This document shows, piece by piece, positions 35,918 through 44,679 of a stretch of DNA of 64,000 nucleotides (positions are counted from its first letter, which is position 1; each line of letters begins with the position of its first letter). The position numbers and the translations under genes are program-made. The notes under the pieces were generated by a model. The model was not told the origin of the DNA. It saw nothing but the letters and a program-made list of their open reading frames with translations, and did no database searches. The stretch is from an uncultured Porphyromonadaceae bacterium (GTDB taxonomy: Bacteria > Bacteroidota > Bacteroidia > Bacteroidales > Muribaculaceae): positions 124,001 to 188,000 of the forward strand of contig CALKRW010000048.1 in assembly GCA_937989585.1 (NCBI GenBank), read 5' to 3'.

Positions 35918-35955
35918 ATTGGCGGAGGTGCTGTTTGACAACACTCTCCGCCAAT
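35918..35955. terminator. Convergent terminator hairpin between radC and pgk
   Basis: A 10-bp stem (ATTGGCGGAG / CTCCGCCAAT) with an 18-base loop. On the minus strand it runs into TTTTCATTTT; on the plus strand the T-tract is weak. Confidence 0.65.
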
Positions 35956-35987
35956 CTTAATTTATTATGGGACTTGTCCTTTCTTTA

Positions 35988-37235
35988 TCAGTCGTTGATG
36001 GCTGCGATACCGGGTAGTATTTTACCCTCGATAGCCTCCAGGAGTGCACCGCCTCCGGTCGATACATACGATACTTTGTCAGCCAGGCCGAACTTGTTGA
36101 TGCATGCCACTGAGTCACCGCCGCCAACAAGCGAGAATGCCCCGTTCTCGGTAGCCTTGACGATTGCGTCAGCGATTGCGCGCGATCCGGCAGTGAAGTT
36201 GTCGAACTCAAACACACCTGCAGGACCGTTCCAGAGTATAGTCTTGGACTCCTCGATAACCTTGGCGAAAGCCTTGCGGGTTTCGGGGCCGGCGTCAAGA
36301 CCTTCCCAACCGTCGGGAATATCCATTACAGAGCATACCATGGTCTTGGCATCGTTCGAGAACGAGTCGGCAGCCACACAGTCGGTGCCGAGCACGAGGT
36401 TGACACCCTTTTCCTTAGCCTTCTTCATGATGTCGAGGGCGAGATCAAGTTTGTCGTTCTCGCAGATGGAGTTTCCTACATGACCGCCCATTGCCTTGGC
36501 GAATGTGTATGTCATGCCGCCACAGAGTATGAGGTTGTCGACCTTATCCATAAGGTTCTCGATAATGCCGATCTTGGTGGACACTTTCGAGCCGCCCATG
36601 ATGGCTGTAAAGGGTCGCTTGATGTTGTTGAGGATATTGTCGACGGCCTTGACCTCCTTCTCCATGAGATAGCCGAGCATCTTGTGGTCTTTGTCGAAAT
36701 AGTTGGCTACAACTGCTGTCGAGGCGTGGCTACGGTGTGCTGTGCCGAATGCATCGTTAACATATACGTCAGCATACGAGGCGAGTTTCTTGGCGAAATC
36801 TTTCTGACGTTCCTTCATTTCCTTCTTGGCGTCAGCATATTTGGGGTCTTCCTTGTCAATGCCTACGGGCTTGCCTTCCTCCTCAGGGTGGAAGCGAAGG
36901 TTCTCAAGCATCAGGACCTGACCAGGTTTCAGCGCTTCGGCCAAGACTGTTGCGTCGGCTGCATCGGGAGCGAACTCAACGGGTACACCGAGATATTTCG
37001 AGACTGCGGGAACAATCTGCTTGAGCGAGAGTTTGGGATTCACCTTGCCTTTGGGTTTTCCCATGTGCGACATGATTATGAGCGAGCCGCCGTCGTTCAG
37101 GATTTTTTTGAGGGTGGGCAGTGCGCCGCGAATGCGGGTATCGTCGGTGATGTTGCCGTTCTCGTCGAGGGGCACATTGAAGTCAACGCGAACAATGGCG
37201 CGCTTGCCGTTGAAGTTGAAATTATCGATATTCAT
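35988..37235 (-). CDS. pgk: Phosphoglycerate kinase
   Basis: Pgk makes ATP from 1,3-bisphosphoglycerate in glycolysis. The 415-residue protein starts FNFNGKRAIVRVDFNVPLDENG (the substrate-binding PGK signature). It has IIMSHMGKPKGK, the AFGTAHRSHAS arginine/histidine region, the hinge, and the nucleotide-binding GGGDSVACIN and VSTGGGALLE loops near the C-terminus. Length and composition are typical of a highly expressed gene. Monocistronic, with a -7 box at 37347-37340. Confidence 0.97.
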   Translation of the reverse strand: MNIDNFNFNGKRAIVRVDFNVPLDENGNITDDTRIRGALPTLKKILNDGGSLIIMSHMGKPKGKVNPKLSLKQIVPAVSKYLGVPVEFAPDAADATVLAEALKPGQVLMLENLRFHPEEEGKPVGIDKEDPKYADAKKEMKERQKDFAKKLASYADVYVNDAFGTAHRSHASTAVVANYFDKDHKMLGYLMEKEVKAVDNILNNIKRPFTAIMGGSKVSTKIGIIENLMDKVDNLILCGGMTYTFAKAMGGHVGNSICENDKLDLALDIMKKAKEKGVNLVLGTDCVAADSFSNDAKTMVCSVMDIPDGWEGLDAGPETRKAFAKVIEESKTILWNGPAGVFEFDNFTAGSRAIADAIVKATENGAFSLVGGGDSVACINKFGLADKVSYVSTGGGALLEAIEGKILPGIAAIND

Positions 37236-37339
37236 AACTTTTATGTGTTTATGTATAAACTATATTTGTTTCAGAAGTTAAAATCCGCCTGAAGGCTCCG
37301 GCATCGGAACCACATGCGAGAACTGTGGATTAGTGTCTG

Positions 37340-37347
37340 CAAAATTA
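37340..37347 (-). promoter_or_regulatory. -7 box of pgk
   Basis: TAATTTTG on the minus strand, giving a leader of about 100 bases; the nearest upstream TTTG is 14 bases away, so the -33 box is uncertain. Confidence 0.5.
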
Positions 37348-37428
37348 ACAAAATTCGTCAACAAAAACCTCATCGGGACTTAAAAAAATGATACTGAATT
37401 ACAAAGATTTAACACAAGGCGCGATGCC

Positions 37429-37470
37429 AAAAACGCACGCAGGCGCCTCCCGTGACAGGGAAGCGCCTGC
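37429..37470 (-). terminator. Terminator of the L31 gene
   Basis: Stem GCAGGCGC / GCGCCTGC (37439-37446 with 37463-37470), extended inside by CCC/GGG, followed on the minus strand by GTGCGTTTTTGG. Confidence 0.8.
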
Positions 37471-37498
37471 GGCGAAATATACGACCTTGCAGTCCGTA

Positions 37499-37753
37499 TT
37501 ATTTCTTGTTGCGGTTGCCGTAACGGCTCATGAACTTGTCCACGCGGCCTGCGGTGTCGACGAGTTTCTGCTTGCCGGTGAAGAAGGGGTGTGACGAAGA
37601 GGTGATTTCGAGTTTTACCAGAGGATATGTCACGCCGTCGATTTCAATGGTCTCCTTGGTTGGAACGGTCGAACGGGTGATGAAGGTCTCTTCGTTAGAC
37701 ATATCTTTGAAAACAACTTCGCGATAGTTTGAGGGATGAATGTCTTTTTTCAT
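37499..37753 (-). CDS. rpmE2: 50S ribosomal protein L31, type B
   Basis: An 84-residue L31. It begins MKKDIHPSNYREVVFKDMS and has the type B hallmark SSSHPFFTGKQKLVDTAGRVDKF. The zinc-binding cysteines of type A L31 are absent, so it is the zinc-independent form. In other bacteria that form is induced when zinc is short; no second L31 is visible in the window. A full promoter and a hairpin-rich leader of about 100 bases precede it. Confidence 0.95.
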   Translation of the reverse strand: MKKDIHPSNYREVVFKDMSNEETFITRSTVPTKETIEIDGVTYPLVKLEITSSSHPFFTGKQKLVDTAGRVDKFMSRYGNRNKK

Positions 37754-37856
37754 TTCTATTGTTAGTTTTTATTATTTGTCTGACAAATGTTTACGTGTGC
37801 GCTGGTAAGGCGCTTGCACGGGGGCTGCAGACCCTCCCGTATTCGTAATGGCGGTG
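37754..37856 (-). promoter_or_regulatory. Leader of the L31 gene with possible hairpins
   Basis: The leader between the promoter and the ATG contains GCGC-TTACCA-GCGC and a GGG...CCC hairpin around a CTGCAG loop. Ribosomal-protein leaders often bind their product, so autoregulation is possible, but I cannot match a known leader family. Confidence 0.35.
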
Positions 37857-37887
37857 CAAAGGTAATGATTTTTCGGCACTTGACAAA
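37857..37887 (-). promoter_or_regulatory. Promoter of the L31 gene
   Basis: On the minus strand TTTG (37887-37884), 19 bases, TACCTTTG (37864-37857): exact consensus. Confidence 0.8.
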
Positions 37888-37996
37888 ATTTTTCACTACT
37901 GCTTTCACAAAAAACAGAATGAAATCTTCAAAAGGAAGCAGAAGGAAATCGAAAAAAACTATGGGTCTTCTGTATATTGTCACTTATAACCATGAC

Positions 37997-39520
37997 CTAA
38001 TGCCTATTGAGCGTGTCTGGCAGGATTATGTACAACTTAAGCGGACCGACAAGGTAGAGGCCATCGCCATCCGTGCGCAAGGATGGTTTGTCATGGCCTG
38101 CGACAAGAGGAAGGGAACACACATTGCCAGAAAAGCCTTCCGGCGTCTCGAGAACCGGTGGGTACAGCCTTGACAGGTCTTTCGGATCACTTACGAGTCG
38201 ATAGTGAGCCGTGTCGTTGAGCACAGGAGCGATAAGCGGCAGTTCGTTAGGATTGAGAGAATAAAGCACCGCGCCATCCGAAAGGCCGTTACTCATATCA
38301 GTCCACCCGTAAGACTTGGCCGCAGGCCGCAGAACACATAGCGTCAGCATCAGAACTACAAAAAATATCGAGCCACACTTTCGCCAGTAATCATTCACGC
38401 CGCAGAGAGGCAAAGCCACGGCAAGCGAAAGAGAGCCGACAAAGGGATAGACATAGCGCTCGGCGCGGAGTATGGCGGCATACTCCACAACAATCATCGC
38501 AAGCAATGCGGCAAAAGGAATCCACCACTGGCGACGCCATGAAAACATCGCTTTAACACCACGCTGCATCAAAGCCACGATAAAAAGCAGACCAAGAGCG
38601 ACCATGCCGGCAATACTCATCCCATGCCAGGTCATGGCACGGCCGAACACAAGTGTCATGACTCCATCGAATCCCTCGAAGGCGCGCCGGGTATGGACAG
38701 TCGAATGGATGAGAAAATTAAAGTAGCCGGAATATAGCATGGCAGCGACAGCAATGCCGGCAACAACAGCAAAACCAAGTCCGGCTATGACCTTCGGCCT
38801 ATGGACAACAAGCGCAACAATACCCATGGCGATACACACAAGACAGACGAAGACCGAGTTAAGGTAGCCGGTGGAGACTACACCTGCAAGTGCAAGTGCG
38901 AAACCAATCCATAGAGAAGGCACTCTGGCCCGTTTGTCAATGAGATTTCGGCAAAGCGCGGCCGAGGCCCAGACCATAAGGCAAATGAACATCTCCGCCA
39001 TCTGGTACTCCCGGACAAGCAAAGTATTGTCGACACCGATGGACGAGCCAAATGCCACGGCAAGTACCGCGGCTGAAATAAGCCATGAGTCTCCGACACC
39101 ACGGAAAAGTATACGGCACGTGCGCCAAAGTGCATAGAATGCCACGGCGAAGAAAATAAGATTTAGGAAACCTCCCCGCCAAGCCACCTCAGAGGCATCG
39201 AAAGAGTCATACCCGATAAGCGCCACACGAAGGGCCATGTAATAAAGGCTCGCGTGAGGAATATCGTGGTTAGACACATACAACTGACTCAGGTCATCGC
39301 CAATGCCATGGTCAGCAACAAGCATAGCACGGATATCTGAACCGGTCATCACCGTATCGCCGGGAAGCGGAGTCCAGTATGATGGATTGCATTGAGCAAG
39401 CATGACCGAATAGGTCTCGTCCGAATGCAGTTCGCCACGCGAGGCAATGCCAATGATGCGGACCACAAGCAGAACCACGAAAACCAGACCAATGACAAAA
39501 GCCGGAATCTTTCGCTTCAT
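37997..39520 (-). CDS. Polytopic membrane glycosyltransferase (ArnT/PMT-like, GT-C)
   Basis: A 507-residue protein with about ten membrane segments, from AFVIGLVFVVLLVVRIIGI at the N-terminus. The first periplasmic loop has SRGELHSDETYS, which fits the acidic D/E active-site motif of GT-C enzymes that use lipid-linked sugars (ArnT/PMT/GT83). No specific donor or acceptor can be read. The C-terminal soluble portion (ALYSLNPNELPLIAPVLND) is short. The gene follows the acyl-CoA synthetase by 14 bases in the same direction, so the two are probably one unit. Confidence 0.7.
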   Translation of the reverse strand: MKRKIPAFVIGLVFVVLLVVRIIGIASRGELHSDETYSVMLAQCNPSYWTPLPGDTVMTGSDIRAMLVADHGIGDDLSQLYVSNHDIPHASLYYMALRVALIGYDSFDASEVAWRGGFLNLIFFAVAFYALWRTCRILFRGVGDSWLISAAVLAVAFGSSIGVDNTLLVREYQMAEMFICLMVWASAALCRNLIDKRARVPSLWIGFALALAGVVSTGYLNSVFVCLVCIAMGIVALVVHRPKVIAGLGFAVVAGIAVAAMLYSGYFNFLIHSTVHTRRAFEGFDGVMTLVFGRAMTWHGMSIAGMVALGLLFIVALMQRGVKAMFSWRRQWWIPFAALLAMIVVEYAAILRAERYVYPFVGSLSLAVALPLCGVNDYWRKCGSIFFVVLMLTLCVLRPAAKSYGWTDMSNGLSDGAVLYSLNPNELPLIAPVLNDTAHYRLVSDPKDLSRLYPPVLETPEGFSGNVCSLPLVAGHDKPSLRTDGDGLYLVGPLKLYIILPDTLNRH

Positions 39521-39534
39521 CGGTATTTGGCAGA

Positions 39535-41205
39535 TTATTTCATCGTGTCGGGTTGATATAGGTAACGCTTGATCGAGCGCTTGGGGGTCTTCTCGAACTC
39601 CTCGTGAAATACACGGGTCGACTGAATGCGGCTGTAAGCAGGAAGGTCGCCGTTCAGTTGCTGGACATTCTGCTCCATCATCCTGTCGAGTTCAGCCACA
39701 GGTATGCCCTGGCGCTCGGCATTCTCAAAGTCAGGCACGACAAGCGCCTCGAGCCTGCCCTGTCCGGCATCGATGATAAGGGACTCGGCTACATAGGGCA
39801 TGTTGTTTAGTTTCTGCTCGATTTCCTCGGGATAGATGTTCTGCCCGGAAGGCCCGAGAATCATATTCTTGTCACGGCCACGGATGTAGATGAAGCCGTC
39901 GGCGTCGACATTGCAGATGTCGCCAGTTGTCATCCAGCCGTCCCTGAAGGTTGCCTCGGTTGCCTCGGGATTCTTGTAATAGCCCTTCATGACATTGTCG
40001 CCACGTACCCAGAGCACACCCGGGACCTCGGCGGGATTGTCCGACTCTACACGCAACTCCATCCGGTCCACGACACGTCCGCACGACTGCAGTCGGTTGA
40101 CATTCCAAGGCGCGTACGAAATCAGCGGTCCGCACTCGGTCATGCCGTAACCGACAGTGTAAGGGAACCTTATGCGACGCAGAAATTCCTCGACATCCTT
40201 GCTGACGCCGGCACCGCCGATGATCAGTTCCTGGAGATTGCCGCCGAACACCTGCGTCAGGCGTTCCTTGATCTTGCCGAGAAGATGATCGTCTACGAAA
40301 GGCACATGCATCAGTACCTTCATCATTGGCTTGTCAAGAAGAGGGAACACGCGGGTTCGTATGATTTTCTCTATGACAAGAGGAACCGAGACGATAAGTT
40401 TGGGACGCACTGTCGCAAAGGCATCCATTATAATCTTAGGAGATGGCGTGCGCGTGAGAAAGAAAATCTGGCAGCCACGGCAGAACGGGAAAAGGAAATC
40501 AACCATCAGGCCGAACATATGTGCAAGAGGAAGCATGGAGACAAGTCTGTCCCCCTCCCCGACCAGTTTCATGTGGTCAAGACAGAACTGAACGTTTGAC
40601 CAAAGGTTGAGTCCCGTAAGCATCACGCCTTTAGAAAAGCCTGTCGAGCCCGAAGTATAATTGATGAGGTGTACCTCGTCAAGGTTCCGTTCGGCATAGA
40701 CAACATCGGCCGGAGTGAAACGCTCGGGGTACTTTCTGCCGAAAAGTTCATTGAGATGCGCGCGGGCCTCGGTGACCTTGTCCTCGCGGGACATCAGCAG
40801 GGAGTAATCATTGATAAGGAAGGCCGCCCTAAGCTGGGTCATGGCCTCCGGGTCGAGGTTCTCCCAGTTGTTGGCGCCGACGAAGAGAAGTTTCGCCTCC
40901 GAGTGGTTGACAAGATGGTGGATGGTATCGGGCTTGAACTCATTGAGTATAGGCACTGCCACAGCACCGTAGGTAACTACGGCCAGGAAGGAAATGGCCC
41001 AGTTGGCGCTGTTCCTTCCGCACAGGGCTATCTTGTCGCCATGCTGTATTCCGGCAGATTCGAAAAGAATGTGAAGTTTGGCGATTTTGCGGGCGACGTC
41101 ACGATAACTCGTCGACTGGCCATGGAAATCCGTCAGGGCCTGGAGTTCCCAGTTCTTGCGCAAAGAACTCTGCACATAGGCTATCAGGGTCTTCTGATCA
41201 TTCAT
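39535..41205 (-). CDS. Long-chain acyl-CoA synthetase (AMP-binding enzyme)
   Basis: A 556-residue member of the ANL superfamily that adenylates a carboxylic acid and passes it to CoA. The motifs are LINYTSGSTGFSKGVMLT (A3, phosphate loop), YGMTECGPLIS (A5), GWMTTGDICNVDADGFIYIRGRDKNMI (A7-A8) and the catalytic Lys near the C-terminus in KTPKRSIKRYL. The overall pattern best fits FadD/AasC-type fatty-acid activation; the true acid is unknown, and acyl-ACP ligase activity is possible. Upstream of the membrane glycosyltransferase, with only 14 bases between them. Confidence 0.88.
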   Translation of the reverse strand: MNDQKTLIAYVQSSLRKNWELQALTDFHGQSTSYRDVARKIAKLHILFESAGIQHGDKIALCGRNSANWAISFLAVVTYGAVAVPILNEFKPDTIHHLVNHSEAKLLFVGANNWENLDPEAMTQLRAAFLINDYSLLMSREDKVTEARAHLNELFGRKYPERFTPADVVYAERNLDEVHLINYTSGSTGFSKGVMLTGLNLWSNVQFCLDHMKLVGEGDRLVSMLPLAHMFGLMVDFLFPFCRGCQIFFLTRTPSPKIIMDAFATVRPKLIVSVPLVIEKIIRTRVFPLLDKPMMKVLMHVPFVDDHLLGKIKERLTQVFGGNLQELIIGGAGVSKDVEEFLRRIRFPYTVGYGMTECGPLISYAPWNVNRLQSCGRVVDRMELRVESDNPAEVPGVLWVRGDNVMKGYYKNPEATEATFRDGWMTTGDICNVDADGFIYIRGRDKNMILGPSGQNIYPEEIEQKLNNMPYVAESLIIDAGQGRLEALVVPDFENAERQGIPVAELDRMMEQNVQQLNGDLPAYSRIQSTRVFHEEFEKTPKRSIKRYLYQPDTMK

Positions 41206-41374
41206 CTTAAATTCAGGGTTAGTACGTTGAAACTGTCAGGAACAGTCTGTTAAGAGAAACACAAAACAGACTCCTGCTGAAATTTAAAGCACAAAACTTG
41301 TATAAGTGTTCGCACACTACGGGCAAATCTACGAATAATTTCCGAATATTCGCCCCGCAAACACAAAAAATATG

Positions 41375-41382
41375 TATCTTTG
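41375..41382 (+). promoter_or_regulatory. -7 box immediately before the NrnA-like gene
   Basis: TATCTTTG ends only 4 bases before the ATG at 41387, so the transcript may have almost no leader. No TTTG is seen at -33. Confidence 0.45.
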
Positions 41383-41386
41383 CACC

Positions 41387-42451
41387 ATGATTGCCCTATC
41401 AGACATATTATCGGAAAACGAGACCGGAGCAGCAAGAAAGATTGGCAGACTTCTTCGCCGCTCATCGCGCGTGGTCATAACCTGCCACATGTCTCCCGAC
41501 GGTGACGCAATGGGATCATCGCTTGCCCTGATGCGTGTGCTCGACAACATGGGTAAATCCGCACGCGTCTTCACTCCCGACGAGCCTAACGCTAACCTGA
41601 TGTGTCTTCCAGGCGCAGAGCGCGTTCTATGTTTCTCCCGATACTCTGGCGTAATAACCCGTTCTTTCGGCACGGCTGATCTTGAGGTGAGCCTCGATTA
41701 CAATGCCTTCACGCGCCTCAGCCGCATGGCACAGTCCGCATCCGACTCGCCTGCTGTCAAGATCATGGTTGATCATCACCTGAACCCCGAGATAGACGGC
41801 TTCGAAACAGTGGTCTCGGCACCCGAACGTTCGTCGACATGCTCGCTTCTATACTCTGTACTTATCGCAGCCGGACTTGGAGAATTCATCGACACCGAGG
41901 CCGCGACATGTCTTCTTGCCGGCATGATGACAGACACCAACAACTTCAGTCACAACGCCAACCATCCTGAGGACTATCTCATAGTGGCCGACCTAGTATC
42001 GCGCGGAGCCGACAAGAACGAACTGTACAGGATGCTTTTCAATACCTTCTCCGCAAACTGCCTCCGTCTGAACGGTTACGCCCTGTCGCAGAAAATGAAA
42101 CTTTTCCCCGCGCAGCACGGAGCGATGATAGCTCTGACACGAAACGAACTCAACCACTATCACTACGCTAAAGGCGACACCGAAGGGCTTGTCAACAGGC
42201 CGCTGTCGATTCCAGGCATCATATACAGCATATATTTCCGAGAGGAGTCTGAATATATTAAGGTGTCGATGCGATCGGTCGGAGACTTCCCCTGCGACAT
42301 CATTTGCTCGCAGTACTTCGGAGGTGGCGGACACCGCAACGCCTCGGGCGGAGAGTTTCACGGTACCCTAGAGCAGGCCACGTCGCTTTTCGAATCGCTT
42401 GTAGACGAATTCAACCGTCTATATATTGACAAATCCGAAAACCCTGGTTAA
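41387..42451 (+). CDS. DHH/DHHA1 family phosphoesterase (NrnA-like)
   Basis: A 354-residue cytoplasmic protein of the DHH superfamily, related to NrnA oligoribonuclease/pAp phosphatase. Metal-binding motifs are present: ITCHMSPDGDAMGSS (DxD after a His), the Asp in LEVSLDYNAF, DHHLNPEID (DHH), and AGMMTDTNNF. The DHHA1 domain ends in the glycine-rich GGGGHRNASGGEF loop. Likely roles are degradation of short RNA fragments and recycling of pAp, or cleavage of cyclic-di-AMP products. An upstream in-frame ATG at 41372 lies before the promoter box and is unlikely to be used. Confidence 0.9.
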   Translation: MIALSDILSENETGAARKIGRLLRRSSRVVITCHMSPDGDAMGSSLALMRVLDNMGKSARVFTPDEPNANLMCLPGAERVLCFSRYSGVITRSFGTADLEVSLDYNAFTRLSRMAQSASDSPAVKIMVDHHLNPEIDGFETVVSAPERSSTCSLLYSVLIAAGLGEFIDTEAATCLLAGMMTDTNNFSHNANHPEDYLIVADLVSRGADKNELYRMLFNTFSANCLRLNGYALSQKMKLFPAQHGAMIALTRNELNHYHYAKGDTEGLVNRPLSIPGIIYSIYFREESEYIKVSMRSVGDFPCDIICSQYFGGGGHRNASGGEFHGTLEQATSLFESLVDEFNRLYIDKSENPG

Positions 42452-42502
42452 GCGCATACAAATACAAAATAATAAATTCAAATCTATCTCTCCACTTCAA
42501 AC

Positions 42503-43108
42503 ATGACATTTCACAAAAACATTCTACACTTCAAAAAAAGCATAGGTTCAGGACTTGTCGCTGTCTCCGCCATTATCGCCGGAAGCATGACTTCATGCGA
42601 TGACGGTCGCTCGTACGCCGAATTGCTCGACGACGAGAACCGCAGCGTCAATCTGTTTCTTGTAGACCACCGTGTCTCCGACGATATTCCTACAGACACA
42701 AACTTCGTGTTCGAGACTGGTCCCGACGCGCCATATTACAAACTCGACGAGGACGGAAATATGTACATGCAGGTTGTCGACCCCGGCACCAAAGGCAACT
42801 ATGCCAAGGATGACGAAACCATCTATTTCCGCTATACACGCTATTCCCTGCAGAATTACAACGGCACGCTAATAGCATTCGACGGCAACGAGGGAGACAT
42901 GAGTCTCAGCAACGCATGGTTCCGCTTCCGCAACATGTCAATGGAGTCATCATACAAGTGGGGTGCCGGCATTCAGCAGCCACTGACCTATCTCCCCATC
43001 GACTGCGAGGTCAACATCGTCATCAAGTCGCAGTATGGGTTCTACAAAGAAACCTCATACGTCGTGCCATACCTCTTCAGGCTACGCTACTTCCGCCAGC
43101 GCACATGA
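42503..43108 (+). CDS. DUF4827 family lipoprotein
   Basis: A 201-residue putative lipoprotein of the Bacteroidetes family DUF4827. A hydrophobic signal (SGLVAVSAIIAGSMTSC) ends in Cys32. The mature domain reads SYAELLDDENRSVNLFLVDHRV ... YYKLDEDGNMYMQVVDPG, then a conserved LTYLPIDCEVNIVIKSQYGFY near the C-terminus. The pattern of strands resembles FKBP-like domains but no catalytic claim is justified. It sits between the DHH phosphoesterase gene and glmM. Confidence 0.85.
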   Translation: MTFHKNILHFKKSIGSGLVAVSAIIAGSMTSCDDGRSYAELLDDENRSVNLFLVDHRVSDDIPTDTNFVFETGPDAPYYKLDEDGNMYMQVVDPGTKGNYAKDDETIYFRYTRYSLQNYNGTLIAFDGNEGDMSLSNAWFRFRNMSMESSYKWGAGIQQPLTYLPIDCEVNIVIKSQYGFYKETSYVVPYLFRLRYFRQRT

Positions 43109-43197
43109 TTCCGTTTACGTACTGAGAACTTTCACGGCGTCCTAAAAATCAACACCTGTCACAACAAAGTCTATTTTGCAACATTAATCCTAGCAAT

Positions 43198-44586
43198 ATG
43201 TCCCTCATCAAATCTATTTCCGGCATCCGCGGTACCATAGGCGGTAAACCCGGAACCGGTCTATCTCCCTTAGATGTAGTGAAATTCACCGCAGCGTTCG
43301 CAACTTATATCGACCGTACAACCACTCTCCCCTACAGGACAGTTGTCGTTGGCCGTGACGCCCGCGTTTCCGGTCCGATGGTTCTTGAACTTGTTGTCGG
43401 AACTCTACGTGGCATGGGTTTCGATGTGGTAAACATCGGCCCCGCCTCGACTCCCACCACCGAAATTGCAGTCACCGACGAGAATGCATGCGGCGGTATC
43501 ATCATCACCGCATCACACAATCCCGGGAACTGGAATGCACTGAAACTCCTAAACGAACATGGCGAATTCCTTGACGCCCGCGCTGGTCAGGAAGTCCTCA
43601 GGATAGCCGAAGAAAACGACTACACTTTCGCCGAGGTCGACAGACTCGGCAAACTGCTCGTAAACACCACCTATAACCGCCGTCATATCCAGAAAGTCCT
43701 TGACCTGAAACTCGTGGACACCGAGGCAATACGCAAGGCCAACTTCACAGTCGCCATAGATGCTGTCAATTCGGTTGGCGGCGTTGTGATTCCCGAACTC
43801 CTCAAGTCTCTCGGTGTCGAGAATGTCATCAAGATAAACTGCGAGCCCACCGGCCAGTTCTCCCACAATCCCGAACCCATACCCGAAAACCTGACACAGA
43901 TAGCCGACGTGATGAAGAAAGGCATTGCCGATGTCGGCTTTGTCGTGGACCCGGATGTCGACCGACTGGCCATCGTAATGGAGAACGGACAGATGTTCGT
44001 TGAGGAATATACTCTTGTTGCCGTCGCCGACTATATCCTGTCACACACACCGGGCCCGGCTGTCTCGAACCTCAGTTCAAGTCGTGCGCTCAGCGACATC
44101 GCCGCCCGCCACAACTGCAGATACGAGGCCTCGGCCGTAGGCGAGGTAAACGTCACCGGCAAGATGCGCGAGATTGGTGCTGTAATCGGTGGCGAAGGCA
44201 ACGGCGGAGTCATCTATCCTGAACTCCACTATGGCCGCGACGCGCTGGTCGGAGTCGCACTTTTCCTGACCCTGCTTGCAAAGAGCGGAAAGAAAGTCAG
44301 CGAACTGAAACTCGAATACCCTGAATATCATATCTACAAGACAAAAGTTCAGTTGACCGAAGGTGTCAATGTCGATGCTGTTTTCGAGGGCCTTAAGAAA
44401 AAATACGCCAGCGAGAAAATCACCGACATCGACGGTGTCAAGATTGACTTTCCCACTTCGTGGGTAATCCTCCGCAAATCTAACACCGAACCCATAGTGC
44501 GAATCTATTCTGAAGCGCCTGACATGGCAGAGGCAGAGAGACTCGCGAACGATGTAAAGGCCGTTTTCGAGGAACTCAGCAAGTAA
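43198..44586 (+). CDS. glmM: Phosphoglucosamine mutase
   Basis: GlmM converts glucosamine 6-phosphate to glucosamine 1-phosphate for UDP-GlcNAc, and so for peptidoglycan and LPS. The 462-residue protein has ITASHNPGNWNALKLL with phosphoserine Ser106, the metal loop DPDVDRL, the sugar loop GGEGNGGVIYPEL, and RKSNTEPIVRIYSEA at the phosphate site. The GEGNGG loop, rather than GEESG, fits GlmM/archaeal-type mutases. It could also act on other hexoses, but the genome carries a separate glucose-type mutase at 1.9-3.6 kb. Length is normal. Confidence 0.9.
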   Translation: MSLIKSISGIRGTIGGKPGTGLSPLDVVKFTAAFATYIDRTTTLPYRTVVVGRDARVSGPMVLELVVGTLRGMGFDVVNIGPASTPTTEIAVTDENACGGIIITASHNPGNWNALKLLNEHGEFLDARAGQEVLRIAEENDYTFAEVDRLGKLLVNTTYNRRHIQKVLDLKLVDTEAIRKANFTVAIDAVNSVGGVVIPELLKSLGVENVIKINCEPTGQFSHNPEPIPENLTQIADVMKKGIADVGFVVDPDVDRLAIVMENGQMFVEEYTLVAVADYILSHTPGPAVSNLSSSRALSDIAARHNCRYEASAVGEVNVTGKMREIGAVIGGEGNGGVIYPELHYGRDALVGVALFLTLLAKSGKKVSELKLEYPEYHIYKTKVQLTEGVNVDAVFEGLKKKYASEKITDIDGVKIDFPTSWVILRKSNTEPIVRIYSEAPDMAEAERLANDVKAVFEELSK

Positions 44587-44608
44587 CCGTCCGACATAAT
44601 CAATAACG

Positions 44609-44652
44609 TCAGCGGGCGTCCTTCCGGCAAATGCCGATTGGACGCCCGCTGA
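44609..44652. terminator. Convergent hairpin between glmM and a beta-barrel gene
   Basis: A perfect 13-bp GC-rich stem (TCAGCGGGCGTCC / GGACGCCCGCTGA) with an 18-base loop. The following T-tracts are weak on both strands. Confidence 0.7.
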
Positions 44653-44679
44653 TATTACCGTATTACGTGATTCTGAATC

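Noticed and set aside
37787..37864. A tRNA-Cys-like loop (CTGCAGA between GGGGG and CCCTC) in the L31 leader
   Set aside because: The distance to the D-arm-like hairpin is wrong and no acceptor stem is present; it is better read as part of the L31 leader.
43198..44586. Calling this gene a phosphomannomutase
   Set aside because: The GEGNGG sugar loop and RKSNTEP phosphate loop fit GlmM better, though activity cannot be proven from sequence.
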